The notes under the pieces: generated by a model
What the model was told of the DNA's origin: nothing
Databases searched by the model: none
The model's input: the letters and a program-made list of their open reading frames with translations, nothing else
Made by a program: the position numbers and the translations under genes
In this document: positions 26,358-35,889 of the stretch, one piece after another
How positions within the stretch are numbered: position 1 is the first letter of the stretch
How the letters are laid out: each line of letters starts with the position of its first letter
From: Rufibacter sp. DG15C
Lineage (GTDB): Bacteria; Bacteroidota; Bacteroidia; Cytophagales; Hymenobacteraceae
NCBI RefSeq assembly: GCF_001577755.1
Contig: NZ_CP010776.1
Span: forward strand, 1,550,001 to 1,614,000
DNA length: 64,000 nucleotides
Direction of reading: 5' to 3'

Positions 26358-28070
26358 ATGCAGAAGAGATGGGTAGTTAAGGAGGTGCCGGACGCCGCAA
26401 AAGTACAGAATCTGAGTGACAGCCTGAAGATTGGTTTGCCCTTGGCCGCCATTCTCTGTCAGCGCGGTATCTGTACCTATGAGGAGGCTCGCTCGTTCTT
26501 TAGGCCGTCTCTGGAAGACCTGCATGACCCATTCCTGCTCAAGGACATGGACAAGGCTGTCAACCGCCTGGTAGACGCCCTGCACCGCCAGGAACGCATC
26601 CTCATCTACGGCGACTATGACGTGGACGGCACTACCTCGGTGGCGCTGGTCTTCAGCTTTCTCAAAGACTTCTTTAGAGACAACATCCAATACTACATTC
26701 CAGACCGCTACGCCGAGGGCTACGGCATCTCATTCCAAGGCATTGACTGGGCGCAGGAGAACGGCTTCAGCCTGATTATCTCCCTGGACTGCGGCGTCAA
26801 GTCCATTGACAAGATTGCCTACGCCAACGAGAAGGGAATTGACTTTATCATCTGCGACCACCACTTACCCGATGACATGCTCCCGGAGGCCGTGGCCGTA
26901 TTGGATGCCAAGCGCCTGGACTGTCCCTACCCGTACAAAGAACTGGCCGGTTGCGGCGTAGGCTTCAAGTTCATGCAGGCCTTCTGCCTTCAGCAGGGCT
27001 TTGACCTAGAACCGCTGTACCAGTTATTAGACTTAGTGGTGGTGAGCATCGCCGCTGATATTGTACCTATCACGGGTGAGAACCGCATTCTGGCCTACCA
27101 TGGTTTGCAGCGCATGAACAGCGGCCGACTGTTACGCCCGGGCCTGGAAGCATTGAAAGAACTGGCTGGCTTGCGGTCAGAGCTGGACATTACGCAGATT
27201 GTGTTCGGGTTTGCGCCGCGCATCAACGCCGCCGGTCGTATGGGTGATGCCAAGCGCTCAGTAGCTATGTTATTGGCTAAGACCAAGGAAGAAGCCTTTG
27301 ACATGGCCGCCAACATTAACCTCTCCAACTCTGAGCGGCGCGGGCATGATACCAGCATTACCAAAGAGGCCTTGCAGATGATTGAGCAGGATGATTTTCT
27401 GCGCAACGCCCGTTCCACGGTCCTGTTCAAAGACAGCTGGCACAAAGGCGTGGTAGGAATTGTGGCCTCCCGGTGCATTGAGAAATACTACCGCCCCACC
27501 ATCATCCTCACCGAGTCCCACGGCAAAGCCACCGGTTCTGCCCGGTCGGTGCATGGCTTTGACGTTCACCAGGCCATCCTGGCCTGCTCTGACCTTCTGG
27601 ACCAGTTTGGCGGGCATATGTACGCCGCCGGCTTGACTATGCCCGTGGAGAACGTGCCGGCCTTTAGAGCGCGCTTTGAAGAGATTGTGGCCAACACCAT
27701 CCTGGACGAGCAACTGGTGCCCATGGTAGAGATTGACCTGCCCCTGGAGTTCCATCAAATCAAACCGAACTTCTTCAGAGTGCTCAAGCAGATGGAGCCG
27801 TTCGGGCCGGGTAATATGTCGCCGGTCTTTATGAGCACCTGCGTGTATGACACCGGTTCTGTGCGGGTGGTAGGGGACACCCACCTCAAATTGCGCCTTA
27901 CCCAAGACGGGGACATTTCCTTTGACGCCATCGCGTTCGGTATGGCCGAGTTCTACCCGATGATTCAGAAAGGCATTCCGTTTGACGTCTGCTACAGCAT
28001 TGAAGAGAACGTCTACCGCGGCAACGTGACATTGCAACTGCGCATCAAAGACATTCGATTCTCTTCTTAG
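26358..28070 (+). CDS. recJ: single-stranded-DNA-specific exonuclease RecJ
   Basis: 570 residues from MQKRWVV; the frame is open to 26298 but a promoter-like TATTTTTG lies in that stretch. RecJ degrades single-stranded DNA 5' to 3' in recombination and mismatch repair. The DHH-family motifs are clear: YGDYDVDGTTS at about 83-93, IICDHHLPD near 167, and the DHHA1 part WHKGVVGIVASR with HGKATGSARSV. The OB-like C-terminal domain ends VTLQLRIKDIRFSS. A palindrome copy follows the stop. Confidence 0.95.
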   Translation: MQKRWVVKEVPDAAKVQNLSDSLKIGLPLAAILCQRGICTYEEARSFFRPSLEDLHDPFLLKDMDKAVNRLVDALHRQERILIYGDYDVDGTTSVALVFSFLKDFFRDNIQYYIPDRYAEGYGISFQGIDWAQENGFSLIISLDCGVKSIDKIAYANEKGIDFIICDHHLPDDMLPEAVAVLDAKRLDCPYPYKELAGCGVGFKFMQAFCLQQGFDLEPLYQLLDLVVVSIAADIVPITGENRILAYHGLQRMNSGRLLRPGLEALKELAGLRSELDITQIVFGFAPRINAAGRMGDAKRSVAMLLAKTKEEAFDMAANINLSNSERRGHDTSITKEALQMIEQDDFLRNARSTVLFKDSWHKGVVGIVASRCIEKYYRPTIILTESHGKATGSARSVHGFDVHQAILACSDLLDQFGGHMYAAGLTMPVENVPAFRARFEEIVANTILDEQLVPMVEIDLPLEFHQIKPNFFRVLKQMEPFGPGNMSPVFMSTCVYDTGSVRVVGDTHLKLRLTQDGDISFDAIAFGMAEFYPMIQKGIPFDVCYSIEENVYRGNVTLQLRIKDIRFSS

Positions 28071-28077
28071 ATAACGC

Positions 28078-28115
28078 CGCTTTTAGCCTGTTTTATAGGA
28101 ATCAAACCAAAAACG
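28078..28115. repeat. dispersed palindrome copy 13
   Basis: 38 bp, CGCTTTTAGCC / AACCAAAAACG, forward core, starting 7 bp after the recJ stop. Confidence 0.78.
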
Positions 28116-28239
28116 GAAGGGTGGTTCATTGCTGATTGTCAATTGCTGGTTGCTAAACCAGCTCGTGTAAACACACCTCTATTGAGCTGTGCTCGCTGCC
28201 TCAAACACCCCTCTACGCTCCCCTCAAGGGGAGAATCTG

Positions 28240-28550
28240 CGATTAGTAAAAGCCTTTGCCACTGGGACCTGATCCAGTCTTTCTGGCGAGTCGTCTAAGC
28301 AGGTTGCCACCTCTGACAAGAACAGCGGTCACGACAAGGTGGGGCTAGGCAATCACCCAAAGGAGTAACGATGCAGAAGAGGCAAGTTGGTGTAACGCGA
28401 GGCGGGAAGACGGCGCGGCGCGGCCGTGACCGCTTAGCGGAGAACAGGGTACCGGAAGGAAGAGCTTTCTCAGGGATAGCCAATGGAAGCGCAAGGCGGC
28501 TAAGGCAGAAAGTAATAGCGGTTGGAGAGCCAGTTCATGGTTGTTGGTAA
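28240..28550 (+). ncRNA. possible remnant of a structured RNA (group II intron-like?)
   Basis: GC-rich patch with nested pairings, for example CCACCT / AGGTGG enclosing TGAC / GTCA at about 28303-28345, and CCGCTTAGCGG at 28430-28440. It contains a 59-residue basic frame (28371-28550, MQKRQVGVTRGGK..) with an AAAGGAG site 7 bp before its ATG. The style recalls the 5' domains of ORF-containing group II introns, but no reverse transcriptase gene follows and no intron boundary is visible. This is a weak call. Confidence 0.25.
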
Positions 28551-28654
28551 TAACATCAACAATGGCGAGTATGTATGCTAATCTAGGGTATAGATTAAGG
28601 GATTAATTTTTAATATTACATTTAGGAACGACTGAATCTATATTATAAAGTTAA

Positions 28655-28897
28655 ATGAAAAAAATAATTAACATCCTTAGTATTATAGCACTTATACTTT
28701 CTGTAATTATTGTGCCATACGATTTTACTCAAGGTAAAGAAGTTCCTGAAGGAATAAATCCAGAAGCATTTAAAATATATGCTCTAATATCTTTGAGTAA
28801 GTTTAAGTATATAAACTTTACTAGATTATTTATTCAAACATCTATCCTTATTTTTATAAAAGAAATTACAGATAAGGAACAACTAGAAAAGGCATAG
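28655..28897 (+). CDS. AT-rich small membrane protein, unknown
   Basis: 80 residues: a basic N-terminus (MKKIINILSIIALILSVIIVP) forming a signal or membrane segment, a polar middle (DFTQGKEVPEGINPEAFKIY), and a second moderately hydrophobic stretch (FTRLFIQTSILIFIKEI). Base composition is far more AT-rich than all neighbours, which suggests acquired DNA. No family is recognised. It is not certain that it is expressed. Confidence 0.5.
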   Translation: MKKIINILSIIALILSVIIVPYDFTQGKEVPEGINPEAFKIYALISLSKFKYINFTRLFIQTSILIFIKEITDKEQLEKA

Positions 28898-29047
28898 AAT
28901 AATTATTTAATTATTGCTCATTTAAAGGAAGCTTCACTTATATAGTGATGTGTCACAATCTGATTTAATCACATTTGTAATAATTCAGAAAGCGCAAAAG
29001 CCGTATCTTTCTTCTTTCCCAATCACACTACCTACAAACAAATCTTT

Positions 29048-31972
29048 ATGAAAATACCTTCTCTCCTCATAGGGCTGGTACTAGGGGCAGGTTCGATGAC
29101 CGTGCAAGCGCAGTCCGTCGCCAAAAAGCCCCTGACCCATGATGTCTATGACTCCTGGAAAAACATTGAAGGCGACTCCCTCTCAGCAGACGGGAAATAC
29201 CTACTATATGCTATCAACCCGCAAGAAGGCGACGGCCTATTGCATCTACGCGACTTGACGGCCAACGCATCTAAGCAGTTCGCCAGAGGCTACAGAAGCG
29301 CCTTTACCACAGACAGCCGGTTTGCTGTTTTCCAGATAAAGCCGGCTTTTGCCGCAACGCGCCAAGCCAAACTCAAAAAGAAGAAGCCCGAGGAAATGCC
29401 CAAAGACTCCCTGGCCATTCATGACCTGAGCAAAGGCAACACCCAATATGTGGCCCGTGTGAAGACCTACAAACTACCCAAGCAGAACGGCGAATGGCTG
29501 GCTTATCACCTAGAAGCGCCGTTGGCATCAAAAGCGCCCAAAGATACTACCAAAGGCAAAGCCCCCGCCAAACCTGCCGCGAAACCAGCGCCTAAGCCCG
29601 CTACGGGAGCCAATAAGCAAGACCCTACGGAGTTAGTGTTGCGCCATTTGCCTACCGGCCAGGAGTTTCGGTTTGACCGCGTGACAGATTACTTGTTCTC
29701 CAGCAAAGGCAGTACGCTGTTCTTCGTGAAAGCCGAAACCGATTCTCTGCACAAGGCAGGTGTACACGCCTTCAACACGGCTACTCGCAAAGCCATGCCG
29801 ATAGACACGGGTAGAGTGAGCTATAAGAACCTCGCGACAGATGCCACTGGTCAGCAACTGGCGTTTGTAGCCAGCAAGGACAGCACAGGCAAAGACCTGC
29901 GCTACTTCCATCTCATGCACTGGACGCAGAAAGACAATCGCGCCAAAGTGTTGGCTGACACGGTCTACAAAGGCATGCCATCTAAATGGATGGTGAGTGA
30001 GCACGCGCAGTTAGGTTTTGATGACAAGGGCGAGCGCCTGTTCTTCGGGACGTTTCCGCGCCCTACGCAATATGAGAAAGACACCACCAAGCTGGAGGAG
30101 GACAAAGTAAGCTTGGACATCTGGACCTACAAAGACCCGCTCATTCAGCCTATGCAGTTAAAGCAGTTGGAGCGCGAGCAAAAGCGGTCTTTTTTGGCGG
30201 TGTATGACCTAAAGGCCAAGAAGATGATTCAGCTGGCCACACTTGAAATCCCAGAAGTAGCCCTGAACCCGGGCCGAACCGCTGATTACGCAGTGGGCAC
30301 CAGCAACGTGAACTACCTGTTGAGCGTGGGCTATGACACGCCTTCTAAGCAAGATGCCTGGCTGATTAACCTCAAAGACGGAAGCCGAAAACTGGTCGCC
30401 AAAGCTGTGAGAGGCAATCCACGTTTGTCGCCGGCCGGCAAGTACCTGTACTGGTTTGAGCCCGCCGACAGCTCCTGGAAAGCCATGAGCGTGAAAGCCA
30501 ACACGCCTATGAACCTGACCCGTGCGCTTAAAACGCCTTTTTATGACGTACAGCACGACATGCCCACCTTGCCAGAGGAATATGGTCTAGCCGGCTGGAC
30601 CAAAGAAGATGAGCACCTGTTGGTATATGACCAGTATGATATCTGGCGTTTGGACCCAAGTGGAAAAGACAAAGCGGTAAACGTAACAGATGGCTTCGGG
30701 CGTCAGAACAACCTGCAGTTTAGGTACCTGAGCCTGAACCCAACCCAGCGCACTATTCCGGCAGAAGACAAGCTGTTGTTGAGAACCTTCGACCTGAAGA
30801 CTAAGAGCAATGGTTTCTACACAGACTTCGTGTCTAAATCTGGCGCTCCGCAGAAGGTGTTGATGGAGCCGAACTCCTTCACCGCCGTGCAGAAAGCCAG
30901 GAGCGCTGACCGCCTCATCTTTAGAAGAGGCAGTTACCGCGAGTTCCCGGATGTGTGGGTGACCAACACCAGCTTCAATGCTCCGCAGAAAGTAAGTGAC
31001 GCCAACCCACAGCAGAGCGAGTACGCCTGGGGCAACGTGGAACTAATCAACTGGCGCTCTAATGACAATATTCCGTTGGAAGGTCTGTTGTTCAAACCAG
31101 ACAACTTTGACCCGAACAAGAAGTACCCGATGCTGGTGTATTTCTATGAGCGCACCTCTGAGACCTTGCATAATTACCGTCAGCCGGCGCCAAGCGCCTC
31201 TACCATCAACATTCCGTTGTTCGTGAGCCAGGGCTATCTGGTGTTTGTGCCAGACATTGTGTACAAAGACGGCTACCCAGGTGAGAGCGCTTACAACTCC
31301 ATCATCCCGGGTGTGCAGAGTTTAGTAGCCAAAGGATTTGTGGACGAAAAGAACATGGCCTTACAGGGACAGAGCTGGGGTGGTTACCAGATTGCCTACT
31401 TGGTGACGCGTACCAATCTGTTCAAAGCGGCCATGGCCGGAGCGCCGGTCAGCAACATGACCAGCGCCTACGGCGGAATTAGATGGGAAACCGGCATGAG
31501 CCGTCAGTTCCAGTATGAGCGCACGCAGAGCCGTATTGGTGGTACCCTTTGGGAAAAGCCGATGCAGTACATTGAGAACTCACCGCTGTTCTTCGCACCT
31601 AAGGTAGAGACCCCCTTGATGATTATGAGCAATGACAATGACGGCGCCGTTCCGTGGTACCAAGGCATTGAGTTCTTTATGGCCCTGCGCCGTCTGGAGA
31701 AACCGGTGTGGATGCTAGTTTACAACGGTGAGGCCCACAATCTGGTGCAAAGAAAGAACCGCAAAGACCTGTCCGTGCGTCTATCACAGTTCTTTGACCA
31801 TTACCTGAAAGGCGCCCCAGAACCAGCTTGGATGAAGAAAGGTGTACCAACGCTGGTGAAAGGCAAAGAATACGGCTTGGAGCTAATTGAAGAGCCCACC
31901 ACTACTACGCCCACGCCGGGTCAGCCACCGGTTACCAACACCACGGCCGTGCCTGTGAACGCCGGTAAATAG
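29048..31972 (+). CDS. prolyl oligopeptidase family (S9) serine peptidase, secreted
   Basis: 974 residues with a signal peptide (..MTVQA/QS). A long beta-propeller-like N-terminal region, interrupted by an Ala/Pro/Lys-rich insert at about 157-195, is followed by an alpha/beta-hydrolase domain. The catalytic Ser776 lies in GQSWGGY, the likely Asp865 in NDNDGAVPW, and His897 in GEAHNL. S9 enzymes cleave short proline- or other dipeptide-containing peptides, here in the periplasm or outside. The last 25 residues are Thr/Pro-rich. It is followed by a palindrome copy fused to a terminator. Confidence 0.93.
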   Translation: MKIPSLLIGLVLGAGSMTVQAQSVAKKPLTHDVYDSWKNIEGDSLSADGKYLLYAINPQEGDGLLHLRDLTANASKQFARGYRSAFTTDSRFAVFQIKPAFAATRQAKLKKKKPEEMPKDSLAIHDLSKGNTQYVARVKTYKLPKQNGEWLAYHLEAPLASKAPKDTTKGKAPAKPAAKPAPKPATGANKQDPTELVLRHLPTGQEFRFDRVTDYLFSSKGSTLFFVKAETDSLHKAGVHAFNTATRKAMPIDTGRVSYKNLATDATGQQLAFVASKDSTGKDLRYFHLMHWTQKDNRAKVLADTVYKGMPSKWMVSEHAQLGFDDKGERLFFGTFPRPTQYEKDTTKLEEDKVSLDIWTYKDPLIQPMQLKQLEREQKRSFLAVYDLKAKKMIQLATLEIPEVALNPGRTADYAVGTSNVNYLLSVGYDTPSKQDAWLINLKDGSRKLVAKAVRGNPRLSPAGKYLYWFEPADSSWKAMSVKANTPMNLTRALKTPFYDVQHDMPTLPEEYGLAGWTKEDEHLLVYDQYDIWRLDPSGKDKAVNVTDGFGRQNNLQFRYLSLNPTQRTIPAEDKLLLRTFDLKTKSNGFYTDFVSKSGAPQKVLMEPNSFTAVQKARSADRLIFRRGSYREFPDVWVTNTSFNAPQKVSDANPQQSEYAWGNVELINWRSNDNIPLEGLLFKPDNFDPNKKYPMLVYFYERTSETLHNYRQPAPSASTINIPLFVSQGYLVFVPDIVYKDGYPGESAYNSIIPGVQSLVAKGFVDEKNMALQGQSWGGYQIAYLVTRTNLFKAAMAGAPVSNMTSAYGGIRWETGMSRQFQYERTQSRIGGTLWEKPMQYIENSPLFFAPKVETPLMIMSNDNDGAVPWYQGIEFFMALRRLEKPVWMLVYNGEAHNLVQRKNRKDLSVRLSQFFDHYLKGAPEPAWMKKGVPTLVKGKEYGLELIEEPTTTTPTPGQPPVTNTTAVPVNAGK

Positions 31973-31974
31973 TC

Positions 31975-32012
31975 CGTTTTCGGGCTAATTCCCGGAAAAC
32001 AAGCCAAAAACG
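31975..32012. repeat. dispersed palindrome copy 14
   Basis: 38 bp, CGTTTTCGGGC / AGCCAAAAACG, reverse core. It starts 2 bp after the peptidase stop and shares its last CG with the terminator stem. Confidence 0.85.
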
Positions 32013-32043
32013 CCCAGCTACATTCAAGTAGCTGGGCGTTTTA
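32011..32043. terminator. bidirectional terminator between the S9 peptidase and GH25 genes
   Basis: 11-bp stem CGCCCAGCTAC / GTAGCTGGGCG with a 6-nt loop. TTTTA follows on the plus strand. On the minus strand the T run is supplied by the right arm of palindrome copy 14. Confidence 0.88.
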
Positions 32044-32096
32044 GTTAGAATTAATATGCTTGGGTTGGGATTTGTCTTTAATAATGGTGCTTTTCT

Positions 32097-32134
32097 CGTT
32101 TTCAGCCTGTTTCTCAGGAAATAGCCTTAAAACG
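32097..32134. repeat. dispersed palindrome copy 15, overlapping the GH25 gene end
   Basis: 38 bp, CGTTTTCAGCC / CCTTAAAACG, forward core. Its right arm supplies the TAA stop and the last residue of the GH25 protein. Confidence 0.82.
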
Positions 32135-32891
32135 CAGGCTCGGCCTGGGCTATGGCAGTGGAAGCAGTAGTCGTAGTTGCCTTTACCGGGGCAGGCAGGC
32201 AGTGCGCGTTGAGGGCGTTGATGTCGCCGTAGAACCAGTTCACGTCTACGGGGGTGTTGATGCCTTTCACGGTGCCTTTCTCTGAGTACTGCCAGAACGC
32301 CATCTGGTCACTGGGGTGGGTAGAGGGTTCCTCGTTCTTGTAGCGGGCAATCCAGAACTTGTAGCCGGCGAAGTGGCCGCGCAGTTTCTTGTCGTAGAAG
32401 CCCTGGTAGGTGTAGATGATGGGCTTGATGCCGTAATGGGCCTCAATGCCTACCAACCAGCGCTTGATGTCAGCGCGCATCTGCACATCAGAAATGTCTT
32501 TGGCGTAGGTCTCCAGGTCCAAGACCGGGGCTAAATCGCCTGGTTGTAAATCAACGGTGCTTTTAAATAATTCTAACTGACTGTCTACGTCTACCCAAGG
32601 CAGGTAGAAATGGTAGGCACCACGTTTGATGCCGTGTTTGCGGCTTGACTCCCAGTTGCGCTTAAAGTATGGGTCCTTCAGAAAATTACCTTCGGTGGCT
32701 TTCATGAACGCGAAGGCAATGTTAGACTCCTTTACGTGCTCCCAATTCACCTCTGCCTGGTACCTGGACACGTCAATGCCGTGCAGAAAGCTGGAGGAGT
32801 TGGTATTGGCTCCCATCAAAGTGATACTACCTGCTAATAAGACAGAAGCAGTAAGGGTTTTCCAACCAGCCGTAGTAAAAAATGAAGCCAT
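32127..32891 (-). CDS. glycoside hydrolase family 25 lysozyme
   Basis: 254 residues with an N-terminal signal or membrane segment (WKTLTASVLLAGSITLMGA). GH25 muramidases cleave between MurNAc and GlcNAc in peptidoglycan. Family motifs: HGIDVSRYQAEVNWEHVK (catalytic-site Asp), FAFMKATEGNFLKDPYF (Glu), and APVLDLETYAKD with the acidic pair, then PIIYTYQGFYDKKL. The C-terminal 20 residues are Thr/Ala-rich and the stop lies inside a palindrome copy. A role in cell-wall turnover is inferred. Confidence 0.93.
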   Translation of the reverse strand: MASFFTTAGWKTLTASVLLAGSITLMGANTNSSSFLHGIDVSRYQAEVNWEHVKESNIAFAFMKATEGNFLKDPYFKRNWESSRKHGIKRGAYHFYLPWVDVDSQLELFKSTVDLQPGDLAPVLDLETYAKDISDVQMRADIKRWLVGIEAHYGIKPIIYTYQGFYDKKLRGHFAGYKFWIARYKNEEPSTHPSDQMAFWQYSEKGTVKGINTPVDVNWFYGDINALNAHCLPAPVKATTTTASTAIAQAEPAF

Positions 32892-33086
32892 AACAGATAA
32901 GCGCTTGTACTAAAAGGTATTGTAAATTAGAAAGAAGAATAAAATCAATCAAACATTCTCTGAATTTTAAAATAAAGTCCCTTGTAAAGTGCAATTATAA
33001 GTGAAACATTGGCGAACGATATGCGTAACGCCCTCACTTATGCGTTAGACTATCACATCTGCGGTTTATTGCCTATTTTTAGCCCA

Positions 33087-33818
33087 ATGATTTTAAGAGC
33101 TGAACACCTATTCAAAAAATATAAGTCGCGCACGGTGGTGAACGACGTGAGCGTGGAAGTCAACCAAGGCGAGATTGTGGGACTACTGGGGCCAAACGGC
33201 GCGGGAAAGACTACTTCGTTCTACATGATTGTAGGCTTGGTGAAGCCCAACTCGGGGCGAATCTATCTTGACCAGGAGGACATCACCGAGCTGCCCATGT
33301 ACCGCCGGGCCAAGAAAGGCGTGGGCTATCTGGCGCAAGAGGCCTCTGTCTTCAGAGACCTCACCGTGGAGGAGAACATCCTGTCGGTACTGGAGATGAC
33401 GGGCCGGCCCAAACAGGAACAGAAGGAGAAGGTAGAAGAGCTCTTAGAGGAGTTCTCTCTTACGCATGTACGTAAAAACAAGGGCGTAGTCTTGTCGGGT
33501 GGGGAACGCCGCCGCACCGAGATTGCCCGCGCCTTGGCCGTAGACCCCAGCTTCGTGCTGTTGGATGAGCCCTTTGCCGGCGTTGACCCTATTGCCGTGG
33601 AGGAGATCCAGAGCATTGTGGCCAAGCTCAAGACCAAAAACATTGGCATTCTCATCACAGACCACAACGTGAACGAGACTCTCTCCATCGTGGACCGTGC
33701 CTACCTTCTCTTTGAAGGCAAAATCCTCAAATCCGGCACCGCCGAAGAACTTGCCGCCGATGAGCAGGTGAGACGCGTGTACCTAGGCAAGCACTTTGAG
33801 CTGAAAAGGAAGGTTTAG
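33087..33818 (+). CDS. lptB: LPS export ABC transporter ATP-binding protein LptB
   Basis: 243 residues from [12 protein letters not shown]; the frame is open from 33009 but the usual LptB start is here. LptB is the ATPase that powers LPS extraction by LptFG. Walker [10 protein letters not shown], the Q-loop region [18 protein letters not shown], signature [15 protein letters not shown], Walker [13 protein letters not shown] and the switch His in LITDHNV are all present, and the pattern is LptB-specific. It is far from lptC in the window. Confidence 0.95.
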   Translation: MILRAEHLFKKYKSRTVVNDVSVEVNQGEIVGLLGPNGAGKTTSFYMIVGLVKPNSGRIYLDQEDITELPMYRRAKKGVGYLAQEASVFRDLTVEENILSVLEMTGRPKQEQKEKVEELLEEFSLTHVRKNKGVVLSGGERRRTEIARALAVDPSFVLLDEPFAGVDPIAVEEIQSIVAKLKTKNIGILITDHNVNETLSIVDRAYLLFEGKILKSGTAEELAADEQVRRVYLGKHFELKRKV

Positions 33819-33841
33819 AACCTATTACTAGGCTGAATCCC

Positions 33842-34267
33842 ATGAGAACAATATTCATAATAATGTTATCCATGGTTTATCAATTAGCCTCTGCTCAAAT
33901 AGTGACAAACATTGAGGGCAAAATAATTGATGATAAACTGCATTGTTTGACCGGAGTAGTTATCTCTAATTTGAAAAGTGGAGCAAAAGCGACTTCTGAC
34001 CAGAAAGGCCAATTTAAAATTATTGCTAGCCAAGGTGACTCTCTTGAATTCCGAATGGTTGGATTCACAACAGACAAAATCTTAATCAAAGATTCATCCC
34101 TTCCTATAAAGCTTATAATGGCTGACAAGGAAGTGAATTGCTTAGGAGCATTTTGGACTGAAAGGCAATATCGAGTAGCAAGTAGACGAATGGATAGGCG
34201 TATGAAGAAGCTGTATAAACAAGCGAATGGTAAGGACGCTTGGGAACAATGCTTCAATCAAATCTGA
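33842..34267 (+). CDS. carboxypeptidase-regulatory-like domain protein
   Basis: 141 residues with a signal peptide (..YQLASA/QI). The mature domain, IEGKIIDDKLHCLTGVVISNLKSGAKATSDQKGQFKI, then GDSLEFRMVGFTT, is the carboxypeptidase-regulatory/transthyretin-like fold common at the start of TonB-dependent receptors, here alone and followed by a basic tail (RMDRRMKKLYKQ). It is more AT-rich than its neighbours and starts 23 bp after lptB. Function unknown. Confidence 0.75.
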   Translation: MRTIFIIMLSMVYQLASAQIVTNIEGKIIDDKLHCLTGVVISNLKSGAKATSDQKGQFKIIASQGDSLEFRMVGFTTDKILIKDSSLPIKLIMADKEVNCLGAFWTERQYRVASRRMDRRMKKLYKQANGKDAWEQCFNQI

Positions 34268-34368
34268 AAGAATTGCAGTAAGAGAAGCCCGGCTTAAACC
34301 AAAATGCCATTCAAGAGTACAAGCACATACTTTAACGTAATCAACAACCAACAATTAGCAATCAATAA

Positions 34369-35889
34369 GTGGAAATCATCAATTCAATTGTGACGTGGGT
34401 AATGAAGAAGCGGGTCCACCAGATAGACCTGTTCAGAAAATACCCGCATGACGTCCAGACTGAATTGTTTTCCAGTTTGATTAATACCGCCAAGTACACG
34501 GAGTGGGGCAAGCAGTACGGCTACTCAGACAAGCTGAGCGTACGCGAGTTTCAGGAGCGCGTGCCTATCTGCACCTATGAGGACTTGTACCCGCAGATTG
34601 AGCGTATCATGCGCGGGGAGCAGAATGTGCTGTGGCCTTCTAAGATTGAGTGGTTTGCTAAGTCTTCTGGCACTACCAATGCCCGCAGTAAATTCATTCC
34701 CGTAAGCCCCGAGGCCCTGGAAGACTGCCATTACAAAGGCGGGAAGGACATGCTTTCCATCTACGTCAACAACTACCCAGATACCAAAGTCTTCGCGGGG
34801 AAGGGCTTGTCTATTGGCGGGACGCACCATCCCAATGAGTTCAACGCAGACACCCGCTGCGGCGACGTCTCTGCCGTGATTATGCAGAACCTACCCCTGT
34901 GGGCCGAGGCCATGCGTACGCCACCTTTGAAAGTGGCGCTCATGGACAAGTGGGAGGAGAAGATAGCCAAGATGGTGGAAATCTGCGTCAAGGAGAACGT
35001 GACCAGCATATCGGGCGTGCCTACCTGGACCTATGTGCTCTTGAACAGGATTTTGGAGGAGACGGGCGCCAAGGACATCACTGAGGTTTGGCCTAATCTG
35101 GAGCTGTTCGCGCACGGGGCAGTAGCCTTTGGTCCGTATAGAGAACTCTTCCGGCAGATTATCCCCACAGATAAGATGCACTACCTGGAGATTTACAACG
35201 CCTCTGAAGGCTTCTTCGGGATACAGGATGAGCCAAGCCTCAAAGACGAAATGCTCTTGATGCTGGATTATGGCGTGTTCTATGAGTTCATCCCTATGGA
35301 GGAGGAGGGCAAAGAAAACCCGAAGGTGCTTACCCTTGACCAAGTAGAACTGGGCCAGAACTACGCGCTCCTTATATCTACCAACGCCGGCCTCTGGCGC
35401 TATAAGATTGGCGACACTGTCAAGTTCACCTCTCTGGCCCCGTACCGCATTAAAATATCAGGCCGGACCAAGCACTTCATCAACGCCTTCGGCGAAGAGG
35501 TGGTGGTAGAGAACGCCGAGACGGCCATTACCAAAGCCTGCGACGCTACCGGCGCCACCATCACCAACTTCACAGCCGCACCCATCTACTTTGAAGGCAA
35601 AAGCAAAGGCGGTCACCAGTGGATTATAGAGTTCTCTAAACATCCGTCCAGCATAGAAAAATTCACAGACATACTGGACCAGACGCTTCGGCAAATCAAC
35701 TCAGACTATGACGCCAAGCGCTACAAGGACATGGCCCTGCAGGCGCCGCTAATCACGGTGGCTCCCAAAGGCGCTTTCCTGAACTGGCTGGAGCACAAAG
35801 GAAAGATGGGCGGACAGCACAAAGTTCCCAGACTGGCCAACAACCGCGATTACCTGGAAGAGATTCTGGAGGTGAACAACCTGGTATAA
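34369..35889 (+). CDS. GH3 auxin-responsive promoter family protein
   Basis: 506 residues, GTG start. Members are acyl-adenylating enzymes of the ANL superfamily; in plants they conjugate amino acids to hormones, while bacterial roles are unknown. Visible: EWFAKSSGTTNARSKFIPV (the nucleotide-binding Ser/Thr-rich loop), YNASEGFFGIQ, and the motif GLWRYKIGDTVKFTSLAPYRIKISGRTKHFINAFGEEV near the end. It is cytoplasmic, with no membrane segment. A palindrome copy follows the stop by 6 bp. Confidence 0.92.
   Translation: MEIINSIVTWVMKKRVHQIDLFRKYPHDVQTELFSSLINTAKYTEWGKQYGYSDKLSVREFQERVPICTYEDLYPQIERIMRGEQNVLWPSKIEWFAKSSGTTNARSKFIPVSPEALEDCHYKGGKDMLSIYVNNYPDTKVFAGKGLSIGGTHHPNEFNADTRCGDVSAVIMQNLPLWAEAMRTPPLKVALMDKWEEKIAKMVEICVKENVTSISGVPTWTYVLLNRILEETGAKDITEVWPNLELFAHGAVAFGPYRELFRQIIPTDKMHYLEIYNASEGFFGIQDEPSLKDEMLLMLDYGVFYEFIPMEEEGKENPKVLTLDQVELGQNYALLISTNAGLWRYKIGDTVKFTSLAPYRIKISGRTKHFINAFGEEVVVENAETAITKACDATGATITNFTAAPIYFEGKSKGGHQWIIEFSKHPSSIEKFTDILDQTLRQINSDYDAKRYKDMALQAPLITVAPKGAFLNWLEHKGKMGGQHKVPRLANNRDYLEEILEVNNLV

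Larger units (their letters stand above)
28071..28654. other. 584-bp unusual intergenic region
   Basis: It holds palindrome copy 13, a hairpin CTCCCCTCAAGGGGAG at 28217-28232, a GC-rich stem-rich patch at about 28240-28550, and an abrupt change to AT-rich sequence after about 28560. See the separate entries and the finding. Confidence 0.6.
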
